DNA from: Methanolinea sp.
Lineage (GTDB): Archaea > Halobacteriota > Methanomicrobia > Methanomicrobiales > Methanospirillaceae
NCBI GenBank assembly: GCA_029907345.1
Contig: JARYMB010000003.1
Span: forward strand, 1-64,000
Length of the DNA stretch: 64,000 bases
Reading direction: 5' to 3'
Shown: positions 7,626 to 16,070 of the stretch, piece after piece
Layout: the number at the start of each line of letters is the position of its first letter
Position numbering within the stretch: position 1 is the first letter of the stretch
The notes under the pieces: generated by a model
Told to the model about the DNA's origin: nothing
The model's input: the letters and a program-made list of their open reading frames with translations, nothing else
Databases searched by the model: none
Translations under genes and position numbers: made by a program

Positions 7626-9403
7626 CTCTTTCCCTCCGCCCTGCTCTCCTTCCTGATCGCCCCCGCCGGACAGATCTGGGCGCAGACTCCACAACCACTG
7701 CAGAGATCGGTGATGAATGCCTTATCATCCCTCTTCTCGATGGCCGGGCAGCCAAACCCAATACAGACGCCGCAGGCGGTGCAGGTCGCCGGGTCGACCT
7801 CGAAGCGTCCCCTGCGGAGGTTGGCCCTCCGCGCCATGATCACGCAGGGCTGCCGGGCAATCACCACCTTCACGCCGGGCTGGTCCTTTGCGGCCCGGAG
7901 GGTGGCCATGAGAGAGACGAGGTCATACGGATCCACGGTCTCGACCCATGATACCCCGCAAGCCCTGCATATCGCCTCGAGCGACACCTGGGGTGACGGC
8001 TCTCCGCAGGCCGTGACCCCGGAAGCCGGGTTGGGCTGGTGACCGGTCATGGCCGTGATGCGGTTGTCCAGGATGACCAGGATCATCCGGGCACCATTAT
8101 ACACTGCGTTGAGGAGACCGGGTATCCCGGAATGGAGAAACGTCGAGTCCCCGATAGTTGCAACAATGTCCCTTGCGTCTCCCGAATGGGCAATACCGCT
8201 TGCAACGGTAACCGCCGCGCCCATGCATATGGTCGTGTCAACGGCACCAAGCTGGAGGCCAAGAGTATAGCACCCTATATCGCTTGGATATATACCATCG
8301 CGGAACACCCGGCGCATTGTATAGAAAACCGGGCGGTGCATGCAACCGGCGCAGAGTATCGGCGGCCGCGGCGGGAGATCTGCCACGGCGCTTGTGACAG
8401 GATATTCTTCCCGGGGTGCGATCCCAAAGGATTTCATGATTCCTGCTACCGATGCCGTGGAGAGCTCCCCCTCGTATGGAACGATCCCGTTCTTCTTGCC
8501 GGATACCGGGATTGTTCCGGCAACCTGCCGGACCGCCTCCTCGACGACCGGGTGGAGTTCCTCGACGACAAGAACTTTCTCATGGCGCGATATCTGGGCT
8601 GCCAGCCATTCTTCGTCAATCGGATATGCGCCGATCTTGATAAACGAGACATCGTCAGGGAGGATCTCCTGGACGTAGGCGGCTGCAATGCCGCTTGCAA
8701 CGACTGCCCGGCGACCCCTGATCACGGCGGTGTTGTATCCCTTTTCGACCAGTGCCTTTTTGAGAGCAGGCTGCTTCTCGTTCAACTTTTTATGAAGGAT
8801 TCGGGTGTGGGCCGGGATGACGACGTACTGCCGGGGATCCTTGTGAAACTCTCCCTTCCGCGTATTCCTGACCGGCTCTCCCGTCACAGTGTCGCCCTTG
8901 GAATGGCATATGCGGGTCGTGGGCCGGAATATGACGGGGAGCGAAAACTGCTCCGAGAGTGCAAAGGCATCCCTGACCATGTCATGTGCCTCCTGGATGG
9001 TCGAGGGATCGAGGCAGGGAAGGCGGGAAAAAAGGGCATAACAACGGCTGTCCTGCTCGTTCTGTGAACTGTGGGCAAAGGGGTCGTCGGCGCTCATGAT
9101 CACGAGTCCGCCTGTCACACCCGTATAGGCACTCGTCATGAGGGGATCGGCTGCAACGTTCAGACCGACGTGTTTCATGGTGCACAATGCACGCAGACCA
9201 CACCATGCTGCAGAAAGGGCATTTTCAAACGCGACCTTTTCGTTGACAGACCACTCGATGTAATAGCCGCGACCGGGAACAGCCCTGAGGATATCGACAA
9301 CCTCCGAGGACGGTGTACCCGGGTATCCTGTCACAAAATCGACGGGTGCCTCCAGGCACCCATGGGCAATTGCTTCGTTGCCAAGCAGGTACTGGGTTTT
9401 CAT
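7622..9403 (-). CDS. iorA: Indolepyruvate:ferredoxin oxidoreductase, alpha subunit
   Basis: IorA is the large subunit of the same enzyme. Order of parts: pyrimidine domain with TGYPGTPSSEVVDIL (about 24-38); a middle region; a thiamine-diphosphate domain with IGDSTFLHSGIPGLLNAVYN and ILDN (about 420-450); and two C-terminal [4Fe-4S] ferredoxin motifs, CTACGVCIGFGCP and CSGCGVCAQICP (about 545-585). Length is 593 residues, normal for the family. It overlaps iorB (ATGA). On the minus strand a TATA-like ACTATATTAAAT lies at about 9448-9459, 45 bases upstream of the start. Likely role: aromatic amino acid synthesis from aryl acetates, or their degradation. Confidence 0.96.
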   Translation of the reverse strand: MKTQYLLGNEAIAHGCLEAPVDFVTGYPGTPSSEVVDILRAVPGRGYYIEWSVNEKVAFENALSAAWCGLRALCTMKHVGLNVAADPLMTSAYTGVTGGLVIMSADDPFAHSSQNEQDSRCYALFSRLPCLDPSTIQEAHDMVRDAFALSEQFSLPVIFRPTTRICHSKGDTVTGEPVRNTRKGEFHKDPRQYVVIPAHTRILHKKLNEKQPALKKALVEKGYNTAVIRGRRAVVASGIAAAYVQEILPDDVSFIKIGAYPIDEEWLAAQISRHEKVLVVEELHPVVEEAVRQVAGTIPVSGKKNGIVPYEGELSTASVAGIMKSFGIAPREEYPVTSAVADLPPRPPILCAGCMHRPVFYTMRRVFRDGIYPSDIGCYTLGLQLGAVDTTICMGAAVTVASGIAHSGDARDIVATIGDSTFLHSGIPGLLNAVYNGARMILVILDNRITAMTGHQPNPASGVTACGEPSPQVSLEAICRACGVSWVETVDPYDLVSLMATLRAAKDQPGVKVVIARQPCVIMARRANLRRGRFEVDPATCTACGVCIGFGCPAIEKRDDKAFITDLCSGCGVCAQICPAGAIRKESRAEGKR

Positions 9404-9497
9404 GAGTATTCACCAGGGATTCGCACACGTACATTCTGGCAGAACACATTTAATATAGTGGTTTTTGTAGTCCCCGGGCAGACCGGAATTCAAAACC

Positions 9498-9505
9498 TAT
9501 AAAAA
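9498..9505 (+). promoter_or_regulatory. TATA box for tRNA-Ile
   Basis: TATAAAAA, preceded by CC, lies 33-40 bases before the 5' end of mature tRNA-Ile. This leaves room for a pre-tRNA leader of about ten bases. Confidence 0.6.
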
Positions 9506-9537
9506 CCAGCGGGGATTAAGTAGTACGGCAACCCCGG

Positions 9538-9611
9538 GGGCCCGTAGCATAGCCAGGTGGTGCGCCCGGCTGATAACCGGGAGGTCATGTGTTCGAATCA
9601 CATCGGGCCCA
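9538..9611 (+). tRNA. tRNA-Ile (anticodon GAT)
   Basis: The acceptor stem GGGCCCG pairs with CGGGCCC, discriminator A is at 9611, the anticodon stem CCCGG/CCGGG holds loop CTGATAA, and the T loop is TTCGAAT. It reads ATC/ATT. CCA is not encoded. The acceptor and anticodon stems are identical to those of the CAT-anticodon tRNA at 23746-23820. Confidence 0.95.
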
Positions 9612-9644
9612 TTTCCCATCTTCTTATTATCCATCCCGTGTTAC

Positions 9645-10112
9645 ATGCATTGTATGAAAAGAGACCTGCTCATCGTCCTTGTGCTCGGACTCTTCGCCTG
9701 CGTCGCACTCTATTTCATTGTCGATATCTATGCCAGCCTGATTGCAGCAGTCCTCGTGATTGCACTGGCAATGTCCCTCTTCATCATGCAGGACAGCGTG
9801 ATGAAACCGAACGTCTTTGTGTTCATCGAGGAGAATGCAAAGGGAATCAGGGTGCGGAACAAGGGTAATGCAAAGGCACTGTCGGTAAAGGTATCGCTTG
9901 AACCCCAGGATCTCCATTTCGACCTTCCGGTTCTCGGGGAAGATGCAGTCGCAACGTTTCCCGTTCCTCCCGTGACTGATAAGATAAAAGTGAATGTCAG
10001 TTACAGGAACGAAGAGGGGAATACCTTTGCAAAGACCTTTTTCCTCAAACCGGGGGACATCGAGGACGAAGATCTTCTCAAACCCCTCTTTCCCCTCTTC
10101 GGGTGGAAATAA
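9645..10112 (+). CDS. Unknown small membrane protein
   Basis: I do not recognise this 155-residue protein. Two closely spaced hydrophobic segments (about 7-25 and 28-48) form a membrane hairpin. The rest is a soluble beta-rich domain, with VFVFIEENAKGIRVRNKG and later KVNVSYRNEEG, that looks like a small immunoglobulin-like or C2-like sandwich. A second ATG at 9654 (MKRDLL) is an equally good start; neither has a clear ribosome-binding site. It lies just behind tRNA-Ile and converges with the next gene, 12 bases apart. The codon pattern and clean hydrophobic segments support a real gene. Confidence 0.6.
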   Translation: MHCMKRDLLIVLVLGLFACVALYFIVDIYASLIAAVLVIALAMSLFIMQDSVMKPNVFVFIEENAKGIRVRNKGNAKALSVKVSLEPQDLHFDLPVLGEDAVATFPVPPVTDKIKVNVSYRNEEGNTFAKTFFLKPGDIEDEDLLKPLFPLFGWK

Positions 10113-10124
10113 CCCTGGAATCTC

Positions 10125-10661
10125 CTATTTTCCCTGCGTGATGAAGGCAATCGTTTTTTCCAGGGCATCGAGGAGTTCTTTCTGGCCCTGCAGGTAATCC
10201 CTCATCGCCCGGTACAGCATGACCATGATATCATATCCGTAGAGTTTCAGTGCATCCTGCGCGGAAAGGGGGTTCCTGTAGGAATCGACAACAACACCAT
10301 CGCTGCTGTACATCAGTTCGTAGAACCGGCCGTCCTCTCCGAGGACGCAGAACTGGTCATCCACCTTCTTTCCCGGATCATCGGGCCTGTGCGGCACGGG
10401 ATCTGTCCTTCCAAGGACTATCATCTTCTCCTTGTAAAAGACCGTATCATATAATTCGCCCTTTGTATCCTGCTTTCCCCTCATGAGCATGTTGAGCCCG
10501 ATCCTGCCGATGAGGGGGGCAGTCAGTTCCCCCATCCTTGCCATCAGGGCACTGTCACGGGACCTGACTTCTTCGCTGAGTTCCCCGACCTTCCCGTTAT
10601 ATTCCTCGATCTTCTCGAGCAATTTCGTGTATCCCTTTTCAATTTCGTCTTTTCCTGACAT
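10125..10661 (-). CDS. Unknown soluble protein with N-terminal coiled coil
   Basis: I do not recognise this 178-residue protein. The first 50 residues are charged and helical (YTKLLEKIEEYNGKVGELSE), probably a coiled coil. The middle has an ELYDTVFYKEKMIVLGR segment, and the end is helical (YRAMRDYLQGQKELLDALEK). There is no signal peptide or membrane segment. The start at 10661 is preceded by GGGGGAG; the open frame continues further upstream but lacks support there. A minus-strand TATA-like GGTTTATTATCC lies at about 10760-10772. The stop converges with the membrane protein on the other strand. Confidence 0.6.
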   Translation of the reverse strand: MSGKDEIEKGYTKLLEKIEEYNGKVGELSEEVRSRDSALMARMGELTAPLIGRIGLNMLMRGKQDTKGELYDTVFYKEKMIVLGRTDPVPHRPDDPGKKVDDQFCVLGEDGRFYELMYSSDGVVVDSYRNPLSAQDALKLYGYDIMVMLYRAMRDYLQGQKELLDALEKTIAFITQGK

Positions 10662-10818
10662 GTCTCCCCCTTCCCCGCACGCTGCAGGGGTTCTTCCGGG
10701 GTTTTCACAGAAGGGATCGGCAGCACCGGCAATAATGCTTCCTTTTGCCCCCTCCGGGGGATAATAAACCACATTTCGCGATATGGTAACACGGGGCTGC
10801 CGGGCGTGGTTCCCGCAA

Positions 10819-12087
10819 TCAAACCGGTTCACCGGTGAAATAGTAAGTGCGATCCTCCAGGATTCGGACGGAAAGGACAGCCCCGGGTTCATGGCTTCCC
10901 TGCAGAACAACAGCGCGGTACTCCCGTGTCCGCCCGAGCGAGGTTCCGGGCCGGACGTGCTCCGTGATCATGACAGGGACGACCCGGTCTTTCCACCTGG
11001 CATTCTTTTGCCGCGCAATCTCCTCGGCATAAACGCGGAGTGTCCGTGATCTCTCCTTCTTGATGCGATCAGGCATGTCCTTCTCGTGCCAGGCACGCGT
11101 ACCGGGACGCGGGGAATACCGCGTGACAATGACGCGGTCGGGCCTGATTCGTTGCAGGAGTGCCAGAGTCTCGGAAAAATCGTCCCCTGTTTCGCCCGGA
11201 TACCCGCAGATGATATCGGTTGTCAGCGAGAGGGCAGGGACTTCCCTTTCGAACCGCTCCACGATGGAAACGACCTGTTCCGGTGTGTATCCCCTTCGCA
11301 TCCTCGAAAGGACGTTTTCTGCTCCTGACTGGATGGGGAGGTGGAGGGCTGCAAAAACCTTCGGGAGCCGGAAGGCTTCTGCGACCTCATCCATGACGGG
11401 AAAAAGTGTCGCAGGGTTCATCATCCCTGCACGGACCATGAAACGGCCATGCAGGGCGTCCAGGGAACGGAGGAGAACGGCCGGAGACTGTCCCGAATCC
11501 CTCCCCCATGCACTCATGTCCTGCCCGGTGAGTCTCAGCTCCACTGCACCGGCAGCAACGAGCCGGGCTGCCTCCTGCGTGATATCTTCGAGGCTCCGGC
11601 TCACCAGAGTTCCGCGTGCCAGGCGCGTCGCGCAATAGGAGCATGACCCAAGGCAGCCCCTGCATGCCTGAACGACCCCTACGGATCCCTGAGGAACGGT
11701 CTTCAACTCGGTGTAAGCTGCATGGATATCGTCGGGGTGGATGATCACAGGCTCACACACGTTCCTGATTGCATCCTCCTGGACAAGAGCCATGCAACCC
11801 GTAATATAGAGGGGGCGCCCTGCGTAATGACGAAGTTCCCGAAGAATTTTCCTCTCTGTCTTCCCGACCACAATACAGGTATTGATGACAATGGCATCCG
11901 CACGGAAAGGGTCATTGACGAGTGTACACCCACGGGCTTTGAGGATCTCAGCGAGTTTCCAGCTGTCGCCCTCGTTGTAGGTGCATCCAAACGTGCGCAT
12001 GTAGACCCTGGTCCCCGGGAGAGGTAAATGCGGCCCGGGTTCCAAACGCGGGTCTTCCCTTTTGTCTCCGGGATTACCGCTTCCCAT
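10819..12087 (-). CDS. tRNA t6A37 methylthiotransferase, archaeal/eukaryotic CDKAL1-like
   Basis: This radical SAM enzyme adds a methylthio group to t6A at tRNA position 37 (ms2t6A). The N-terminal UPF0004 domain has RTFGCTYNEGDSWK (about 31-44) and further cysteines in VINTCIV and YITGCMAL; the radical SAM motif CLGSCSYCATR holds the CxxxCxxC cluster site; a C-terminal TRAM domain includes GTSLGRTREYRAVVL. Length (422) fits the family. The start is uncertain: homologues usually begin just before VYMRTFGC, so up to 25 residues may be extra. It connects with the Kae1-Bud32 gene at 61555, which contributes to the t6A substrate. Confidence 0.92.
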   Translation of the reverse strand: MGSGNPGDKREDPRLEPGPHLPLPGTRVYMRTFGCTYNEGDSWKLAEILKARGCTLVNDPFRADAIVINTCIVVGKTERKILRELRHYAGRPLYITGCMALVQEDAIRNVCEPVIIHPDDIHAAYTELKTVPQGSVGVVQACRGCLGSCSYCATRLARGTLVSRSLEDITQEAARLVAAGAVELRLTGQDMSAWGRDSGQSPAVLLRSLDALHGRFMVRAGMMNPATLFPVMDEVAEAFRLPKVFAALHLPIQSGAENVLSRMRRGYTPEQVVSIVERFEREVPALSLTTDIICGYPGETGDDFSETLALLQRIRPDRVIVTRYSPRPGTRAWHEKDMPDRIKKERSRTLRVYAEEIARQKNARWKDRVVPVMITEHVRPGTSLGRTREYRAVVLQGSHEPGAVLSVRILEDRTYYFTGEPV

Positions 12088-12136
12088 ACCTGATATGTAC
12101 TTTTCTTCCCAAACCTCCTGATTGTTCTTTGCTACG

Positions 12137-12171
12137 TTTGTTAACCGGTTGCCACCTTTGTTTACCGGTAA
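12137..12171 (+). promoter_or_regulatory. Two direct copies of a palindromic element upstream of nadX
   Basis: TTTGTTAACCGGTTG (12137-12151) and TTTGTTTACCGGTAA (12157-12171) are near-identical and start exactly 20 bases apart, two helical turns. Each contains a palindrome centred on CCGG; the second core, TTTACCGGTAAA, is perfect over 12 bases. They lie 124 bases before nadX and 50 bases before the divergent methylthiotransferase gene. They look like a tandem repressor or activator site; the regulator is unknown. Confidence 0.55.
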
Positions 12172-12260
12172 AGCAGTGGCGAGTCAAAGATGCATCTTTT
12201 TGGAAATCTCTTCTCCGTGGAGGAAAATGCTTAACCCGAAGAATTCATTATGTCTGTACA

Positions 12261-13019
12261 ATGATCCGGATCGGGCTTCTGGGCTGCGGGAATATTGGTC
12301 ATATCATCGCGAAAAACCGGGAAAATTGTCAGATTCTGGCCCTGTATGACCAGGTGTTTCCAAGGGCGCAGGAGCTCGCTGACATTTCAGGGGGAACGGC
12401 GTACAGCGATTTTGATTCGTTCATCAGCGCTGACTTCGATTATGTAGTCGAGGCCGCATCGGTACGGGCTGCACGGCAGTACGGGCAGCGCGTCCTTGCA
12501 GAGGGAAAACATCTCATCCTCCTCTCGGTAGGGGCACTTGCAGACCCCGTTTTCCTCTCCGGCCTCATTGCAACAGCCCGGCAGAGCGGACGCAGGATCT
12601 TTATCCCGAGCGGCGCCGTGACGGGTCTTGACAACCTCAAGGTGGGCCAGATCTCCCCTGTCCGGCGCCTTCTCCTGCGGACGACAAAAAGTCCCGAGTC
12701 CCTGGGAATTCAGGCCACGGGCCGGCAGCTGGTTTTCCGGGGAAAGGCCCACGAGTGTATCAAGGAGTTCCCCCGCAACGTGAACGTCTCCGTTGCCCTC
12801 AGCCTTGCCGCGGGCAGGGATGCGGATGTCGAACTCTACGCTGACCCGTCCGTGACGCGGAACATCCACGAGATCGAGGCCGAGGGAGAATTCGGAGAGA
12901 TCTACATCCGGGTGAGCAACGTCCCCAGCCCGGACAACCCTGCGACCAGTTACCTCGCCGCGCTCTCGATCCTCACCCTGCTGCGGAACCTCGACAGCCC
13001 CCTTGTGATTGGAACATGA
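12261..13019 (+). CDS. nadX: L-aspartate dehydrogenase
   Basis: NadX oxidises L-aspartate to iminoaspartate with NAD(P)+, the first step of de novo NAD synthesis in many archaea where it replaces aspartate oxidase NadB. The 252-residue protein starts with the dinucleotide site IGLLGCGNIG (residues 3-12). IPSGAVTGLDNL, then FPRNVNVSVALSLAAG, and NIHEIEAEGEFGEI near the end are typical. The ATG at 12261 is the only start that places the glycine motif at the N-terminus. The end overlaps nadA by four bases, so nadX, nadA and nadC form one operon. Confidence 0.94.
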   Translation: MIRIGLLGCGNIGHIIAKNRENCQILALYDQVFPRAQELADISGGTAYSDFDSFISADFDYVVEAASVRAARQYGQRVLAEGKHLILLSVGALADPVFLSGLIATARQSGRRIFIPSGAVTGLDNLKVGQISPVRRLLLRTTKSPESLGIQATGRQLVFRGKAHECIKEFPRNVNVSVALSLAAGRDADVELYADPSVTRNIHEIEAEGEFGEIYIRVSNVPSPDNPATSYLAALSILTLLRNLDSPLVIGT

Positions 13020-13921
13020 CGATCGAAGAGAGGATACGCACTTTAAAAGAAGAAAAGAATGCCCTCGTCCTCGCCCATAACTACCAGAGGCCCGGGATCC
13101 AGGACCTTGCAGATTTCGTGGGTGACAGTCTCGAGCTCGCGCGGATGGCAGAGGGGGCAAAAAAGCCCATTATCGTTTTCTGCGGTGTCCTCTTCATGGC
13201 CGAGACGGCAAAGATCCTCAACCCGGAAAGGAAAGTCCTCATCCCCGTCAGGGACGCAAAGTGCCCGCTTGCCGACCAGCTGACCCCTGATATGCTTGTC
13301 CGGGCAAAGGCCGAGCACCCCGGGGCAGCAGTCGTCCTCTATATCAACAGCACAGCGGAATGCAAGGCACTTGCTGACATCGTCTGTACTTCTGCAAATG
13401 CTGTCGATGTCGTCAGGTCCCTTGATGCAACCGAGGTGATCTTTGCCCCCGATGCAAACCTTGCTGCCTATGTCCAGTCCCGGGTGCCGGAAAAGAGGGT
13501 CATTGCGGTCCCCCCGGCAGGTCACTGCTACGTTCATGAGTGCTTCTCGAAGCAGGATGTCCTTTCTGCACGGGACCGGGGGGATACGATCATCTGCCAC
13601 CCCGAATGCCGCCGGGAGGTCCAGGAAATATCTGATCTCGTCGCTTCGACGGGTGGAATGGTACGGGCGCTCCGGGGCCAGCAACCCGGCAGGAGGTGGA
13701 CCATCCTGACGGAAAGGGAGATGGCTTACAGGTTAAGGACCCTTTACCCTGACCAGGAAGTGCACGCAAGAGACGATGCCGTCTGCAGGGACATGAAGAA
13801 GATTACAACCAGGGACCTTCTCCTGTCGCTCGAGAAAGAACAGTACGAAGTTATCCTCCCCAAAGAGACAATGGAGAAGGCCCGGCATGCAATCCGGAGG
13901 ATGCTGGAGGTAGGACGGTGA
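13016..13921 (+). CDS. nadA: Quinolinate synthase
   Basis: NadA condenses iminoaspartate with dihydroxyacetone phosphate to quinolinate, using a [4Fe-4S] cluster. Family motifs: LAHNYQRPGIQDLADFVGDS (about 20-39), FCGVLFMAETAKIL (about 61-74) with the first cluster Cys, YINSTAECKALADIVCTSAN (second Cys), FAPDANLAAY, and a third Cys near residue 260 (DDAVCRDMKK). At 301 residues it is the usual archaeal size. It overlaps nadX at its start (ATGA) and nadC at its end. Confidence 0.96.
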   Translation: MTIEERIRTLKEEKNALVLAHNYQRPGIQDLADFVGDSLELARMAEGAKKPIIVFCGVLFMAETAKILNPERKVLIPVRDAKCPLADQLTPDMLVRAKAEHPGAAVVLYINSTAECKALADIVCTSANAVDVVRSLDATEVIFAPDANLAAYVQSRVPEKRVIAVPPAGHCYVHECFSKQDVLSARDRGDTIICHPECRREVQEISDLVASTGGMVRALRGQQPGRRWTILTEREMAYRLRTLYPDQEVHARDDAVCRDMKKITTRDLLLSLEKEQYEVILPKETMEKARHAIRRMLEVGR

Positions 13922-14784
13922 CCGGGCCGTTCCATCTCCCAAGAGACAGGCTCCTCTCATTCCTCGCAGAAGACGCCCCTTTCGGGGATATCACATCGGG
14001 ATCTGTACTTTCCGGGGAAAGGTGCAGGGGTCGCATCGTAGCACGTGAGGGCGGCGTTATTGCCGGACTGGAGGAGGCGGGGGAGCTCTTTTCACTCTGT
14101 GACGTTACCTTTCGTCCCCTCGTTCGCGACGGGGATCGGGTCGGGCCAGAATGCGTGCTTGCGGAAGTAGAAGGACTGGCCGGGGCCGTTCTTCTGGTCG
14201 AGCGAACGGCACTCAATATCCTGGGACGGATGAGCGGGATTGCAACGATGACCCGGAGCCTCCAGGACGTGCTCGACGAAAAACTGCCCGGGGCACGCAT
14301 TGCATCGACCCGGAAAACATGTCCCGGTCTTCGCGTGCTCGACAAGAAGGCTGTCGTCCTCGGTGGTGGCGACCCTCACCGTCTGACGCTATCGGACGGG
14401 ATTCTCATCAAGGACAACCACCTGGCCCTCGTCCATCTCGAGACGGCAATTGAACGGGCCAGGGCCCACTCCTGCTACCGGAAGGTCGAGGTCGAGGTCG
14501 AGAGCCCGGAGATGGCACTGCGTGCGGCACGGGCGGGTGCCGATATTCTCCTCCTCGACAACATGGATCCCCCGGAAGTGAGGGAGACTCTCCGGGTGCT
14601 CAAGAATGCCCATCTTCCGCGGCTTCCTCTTATCGAAGTCTCCGGGAGAATAAATGCAGACAACATCGCCGAGTACGCAATCCGGGGTGTGTCTGCCATC
14701 AGTATCGGGGCACTCACCCACAGCCCGAGGAGCCTCGATATCGGGCTGGACCTGGACGTTACCACCGCATTTCCAACCCGTTGA
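13918..14784 (+). CDS. nadC: Nicotinate-nucleotide pyrophosphorylase (quinolinate phosphoribosyltransferase)
   Basis: NadC converts quinolinate and PRPP to nicotinate mononucleotide, CO2 and pyrophosphate. Motifs in order: EDAPFGDITSGSVL (about 18-31), ALNILGRMSGIAT (about 97-109), ASTRKTCPGLRVLDKKAV (about 123-140), KDNHLAL, VEVEVES, LLDNMDPPEV and ISIGALTHSPRSLDIGLDL at the end. Translation starts at GTG, overlapping the nadA stop, with GGAGGT six bases upstream. Length is 288. It completes the aspartate-to-NaMN pathway encoded by this operon. Confidence 0.96.
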   Translation: MTGPFHLPRDRLLSFLAEDAPFGDITSGSVLSGERCRGRIVAREGGVIAGLEEAGELFSLCDVTFRPLVRDGDRVGPECVLAEVEGLAGAVLLVERTALNILGRMSGIATMTRSLQDVLDEKLPGARIASTRKTCPGLRVLDKKAVVLGGGDPHRLTLSDGILIKDNHLALVHLETAIERARAHSCYRKVEVEVESPEMALRAARAGADILLLDNMDPPEVRETLRVLKNAHLPRLPLIEVSGRINADNIAEYAIRGVSAISIGALTHSPRSLDIGLDLDVTTAFPTR

Positions 14785-14889
14785 TGACGGGAACCGTACC
14801 AATTCACTCCTGGATAGTCCTTTTTTGCGATCAGCACGCCGGGATATCCCGGACAGGAGTTCGAGCCGGCCTGTTTCCTTCCACAACAC

Positions 14890-14896
14890 TTATAAT
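14890..14896 (+). promoter_or_regulatory. TATA box before the HEAT-repeat gene
   Basis: TTATAAT lies about 40 bases before the ATG at 14934 and predicts a transcript start near 14917. Because it lies inside the longest open frame, it argues that translation begins at 14934 and not at the nadC-overlapping ATGs. Confidence 0.6.
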
Positions 14897-14933
14897 GACC
14901 AGTTGCAAATGCCTGCCCTTGGGAACAAGCTGG

Positions 14934-15479
14934 ATGCCCGAAACGGAAGTGCCGGACCGCGTGAAGACAGAGGCTGAGGAGGCCGCACGGAGGAGGCAGG
15001 TCAGGAGGCTCGTTGCTCTCCTCAGGAGTCCATACCTGGACGACCGGTGGAAGGCTGCAGAGAAACTCGGTGTTATCGGGGATGGTTCAGCCGTCCCCGC
15101 CCTGATCGAGGCCCTCTCCGACCCTTTCGTGGAGGTCTCATGGATAGCTGCCAAGTCCCTTGGGGAGATCGGTGACGGCAGGGCGTTCGAGCCGCTTGCC
15201 CAGGCATTGCGATCCCCGGAGAAATGGCTGCGGATAGGTGCCGCAATAGGGCTTGGTCGCCTTGGAGACAGGCGCGCTGTCCCTGCCCTTATAGAGACTC
15301 TCAAAGACGAGAAAGCACTTGTGCGGAAACATGCCGCCTGGGCCCTGGGAGTTCTCGGAGACCCATCAGCAACCGGGCCACTCAAGGCACTCGTAAACGA
15401 CCCTGACCGGAGAGTGAGGGAAGAGGTGGCGATTGCTTTGAAAAAGCTTCTGCCTCCCGGGGAGGGAAATACTCCCTGA
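14934..15479 (+). CDS. HEAT-repeat protein
   Basis: A 181-residue all-helical protein made of about four HEAT or PBS-lyase-like repeats. Each repeat has a DxxVR or RxxAA helix followed by LGxxGDxxAVPALIEAL, for example WKAAEKLGVIGDGSAVPALI and IGAAIGLGRLGDRRAVPALI. Such repeats bind proteins or covalent cofactors, and the partner here is unknown. The start at MPETEV is chosen because a TATA box sits 40 bases upstream inside the longer open frame. The gene follows nadC but has its own promoter, so a role in NAD synthesis is not implied. Confidence 0.8.
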   Translation: MPETEVPDRVKTEAEEAARRRQVRRLVALLRSPYLDDRWKAAEKLGVIGDGSAVPALIEALSDPFVEVSWIAAKSLGEIGDGRAFEPLAQALRSPEKWLRIGAAIGLGRLGDRRAVPALIETLKDEKALVRKHAAWALGVLGDPSATGPLKALVNDPDRRVREEVAIALKKLLPPGEGNTP

Positions 15480-15546
15480 CAGGTATCACGCCACCTTTGC
15501 ATGGACGGGGAATCATTTTTCCGGTCGTTAATCCATTTCCCTGATC

Positions 15547-16056
15547 ATGGTTGATGTCACGGTCATGGTGCTTGCTGTCACGGTGGTTATTGCGTTTATT
15601 GCCCTTTTCATCCTTTTCTTCGCATACATTCGCACGCGGGAGAAGATTGAGGAGAGAGCCCGTATTCTCTTTGGGGAATGGCGATCCGGTACCCTTGAGA
15701 AAGAAGCCAGGGAACGCGCTGAACTGCTCTGCCGCGAGTGGGCTGCCGGACAGGAGGCCCGGATAAGGCGGGACGCAGTCGAGAGGAGCGAGGCAGTGGT
15801 GAGGGGCAGGGTCACCGAGCACCTTCTCCCTTTCTTTCCCAACTTTCCCTATAATCCCAGGGATGCACGCTTCCTTGGATCGCCCGTTGACTTCGTTGTC
15901 TTTTCAGGCCTCTCTGCTGGCAGCCTCGACGAGATCGTCTTTGTCGAAGTCAAGAGTGGCAGGTCGGCATCCCTCTCGTCCCGGGAGCGGATGGTCCGCG
16001 CCTGCGTGGAGGATGGAAAAGTAAGATACCACATCATCAAAACGGGGGATGCCTGA
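15547..16056 (+). CDS. Membrane-anchored Holliday-junction-resolvase-like protein
   Basis: This 169-residue protein has one N-terminal membrane segment (about 3-27), a charged helical stalk of about 60 residues, then a domain of the endonuclease-related-to-Holliday-resolvase family (PF10107 type). In that domain LGSPVDFVVFSGL and the late EIVFVEVKSGRSASLS match the restriction-enzyme-like fold, where the Asp and the ExK pair would be catalytic. Usually such enzymes are cytosolic DNA nucleases, so the membrane anchor is curious. It stands alone and converges with the next gene. Confidence 0.78.
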   Translation: MVDVTVMVLAVTVVIAFIALFILFFAYIRTREKIEERARILFGEWRSGTLEKEARERAELLCREWAAGQEARIRRDAVERSEAVVRGRVTEHLLPFFPNFPYNPRDARFLGSPVDFVVFSGLSAGSLDEIVFVEVKSGRSASLSSRERMVRACVEDGKVRYHIIKTGDA

Positions 16057-16070
16057 GATTTTGAAGAAAA

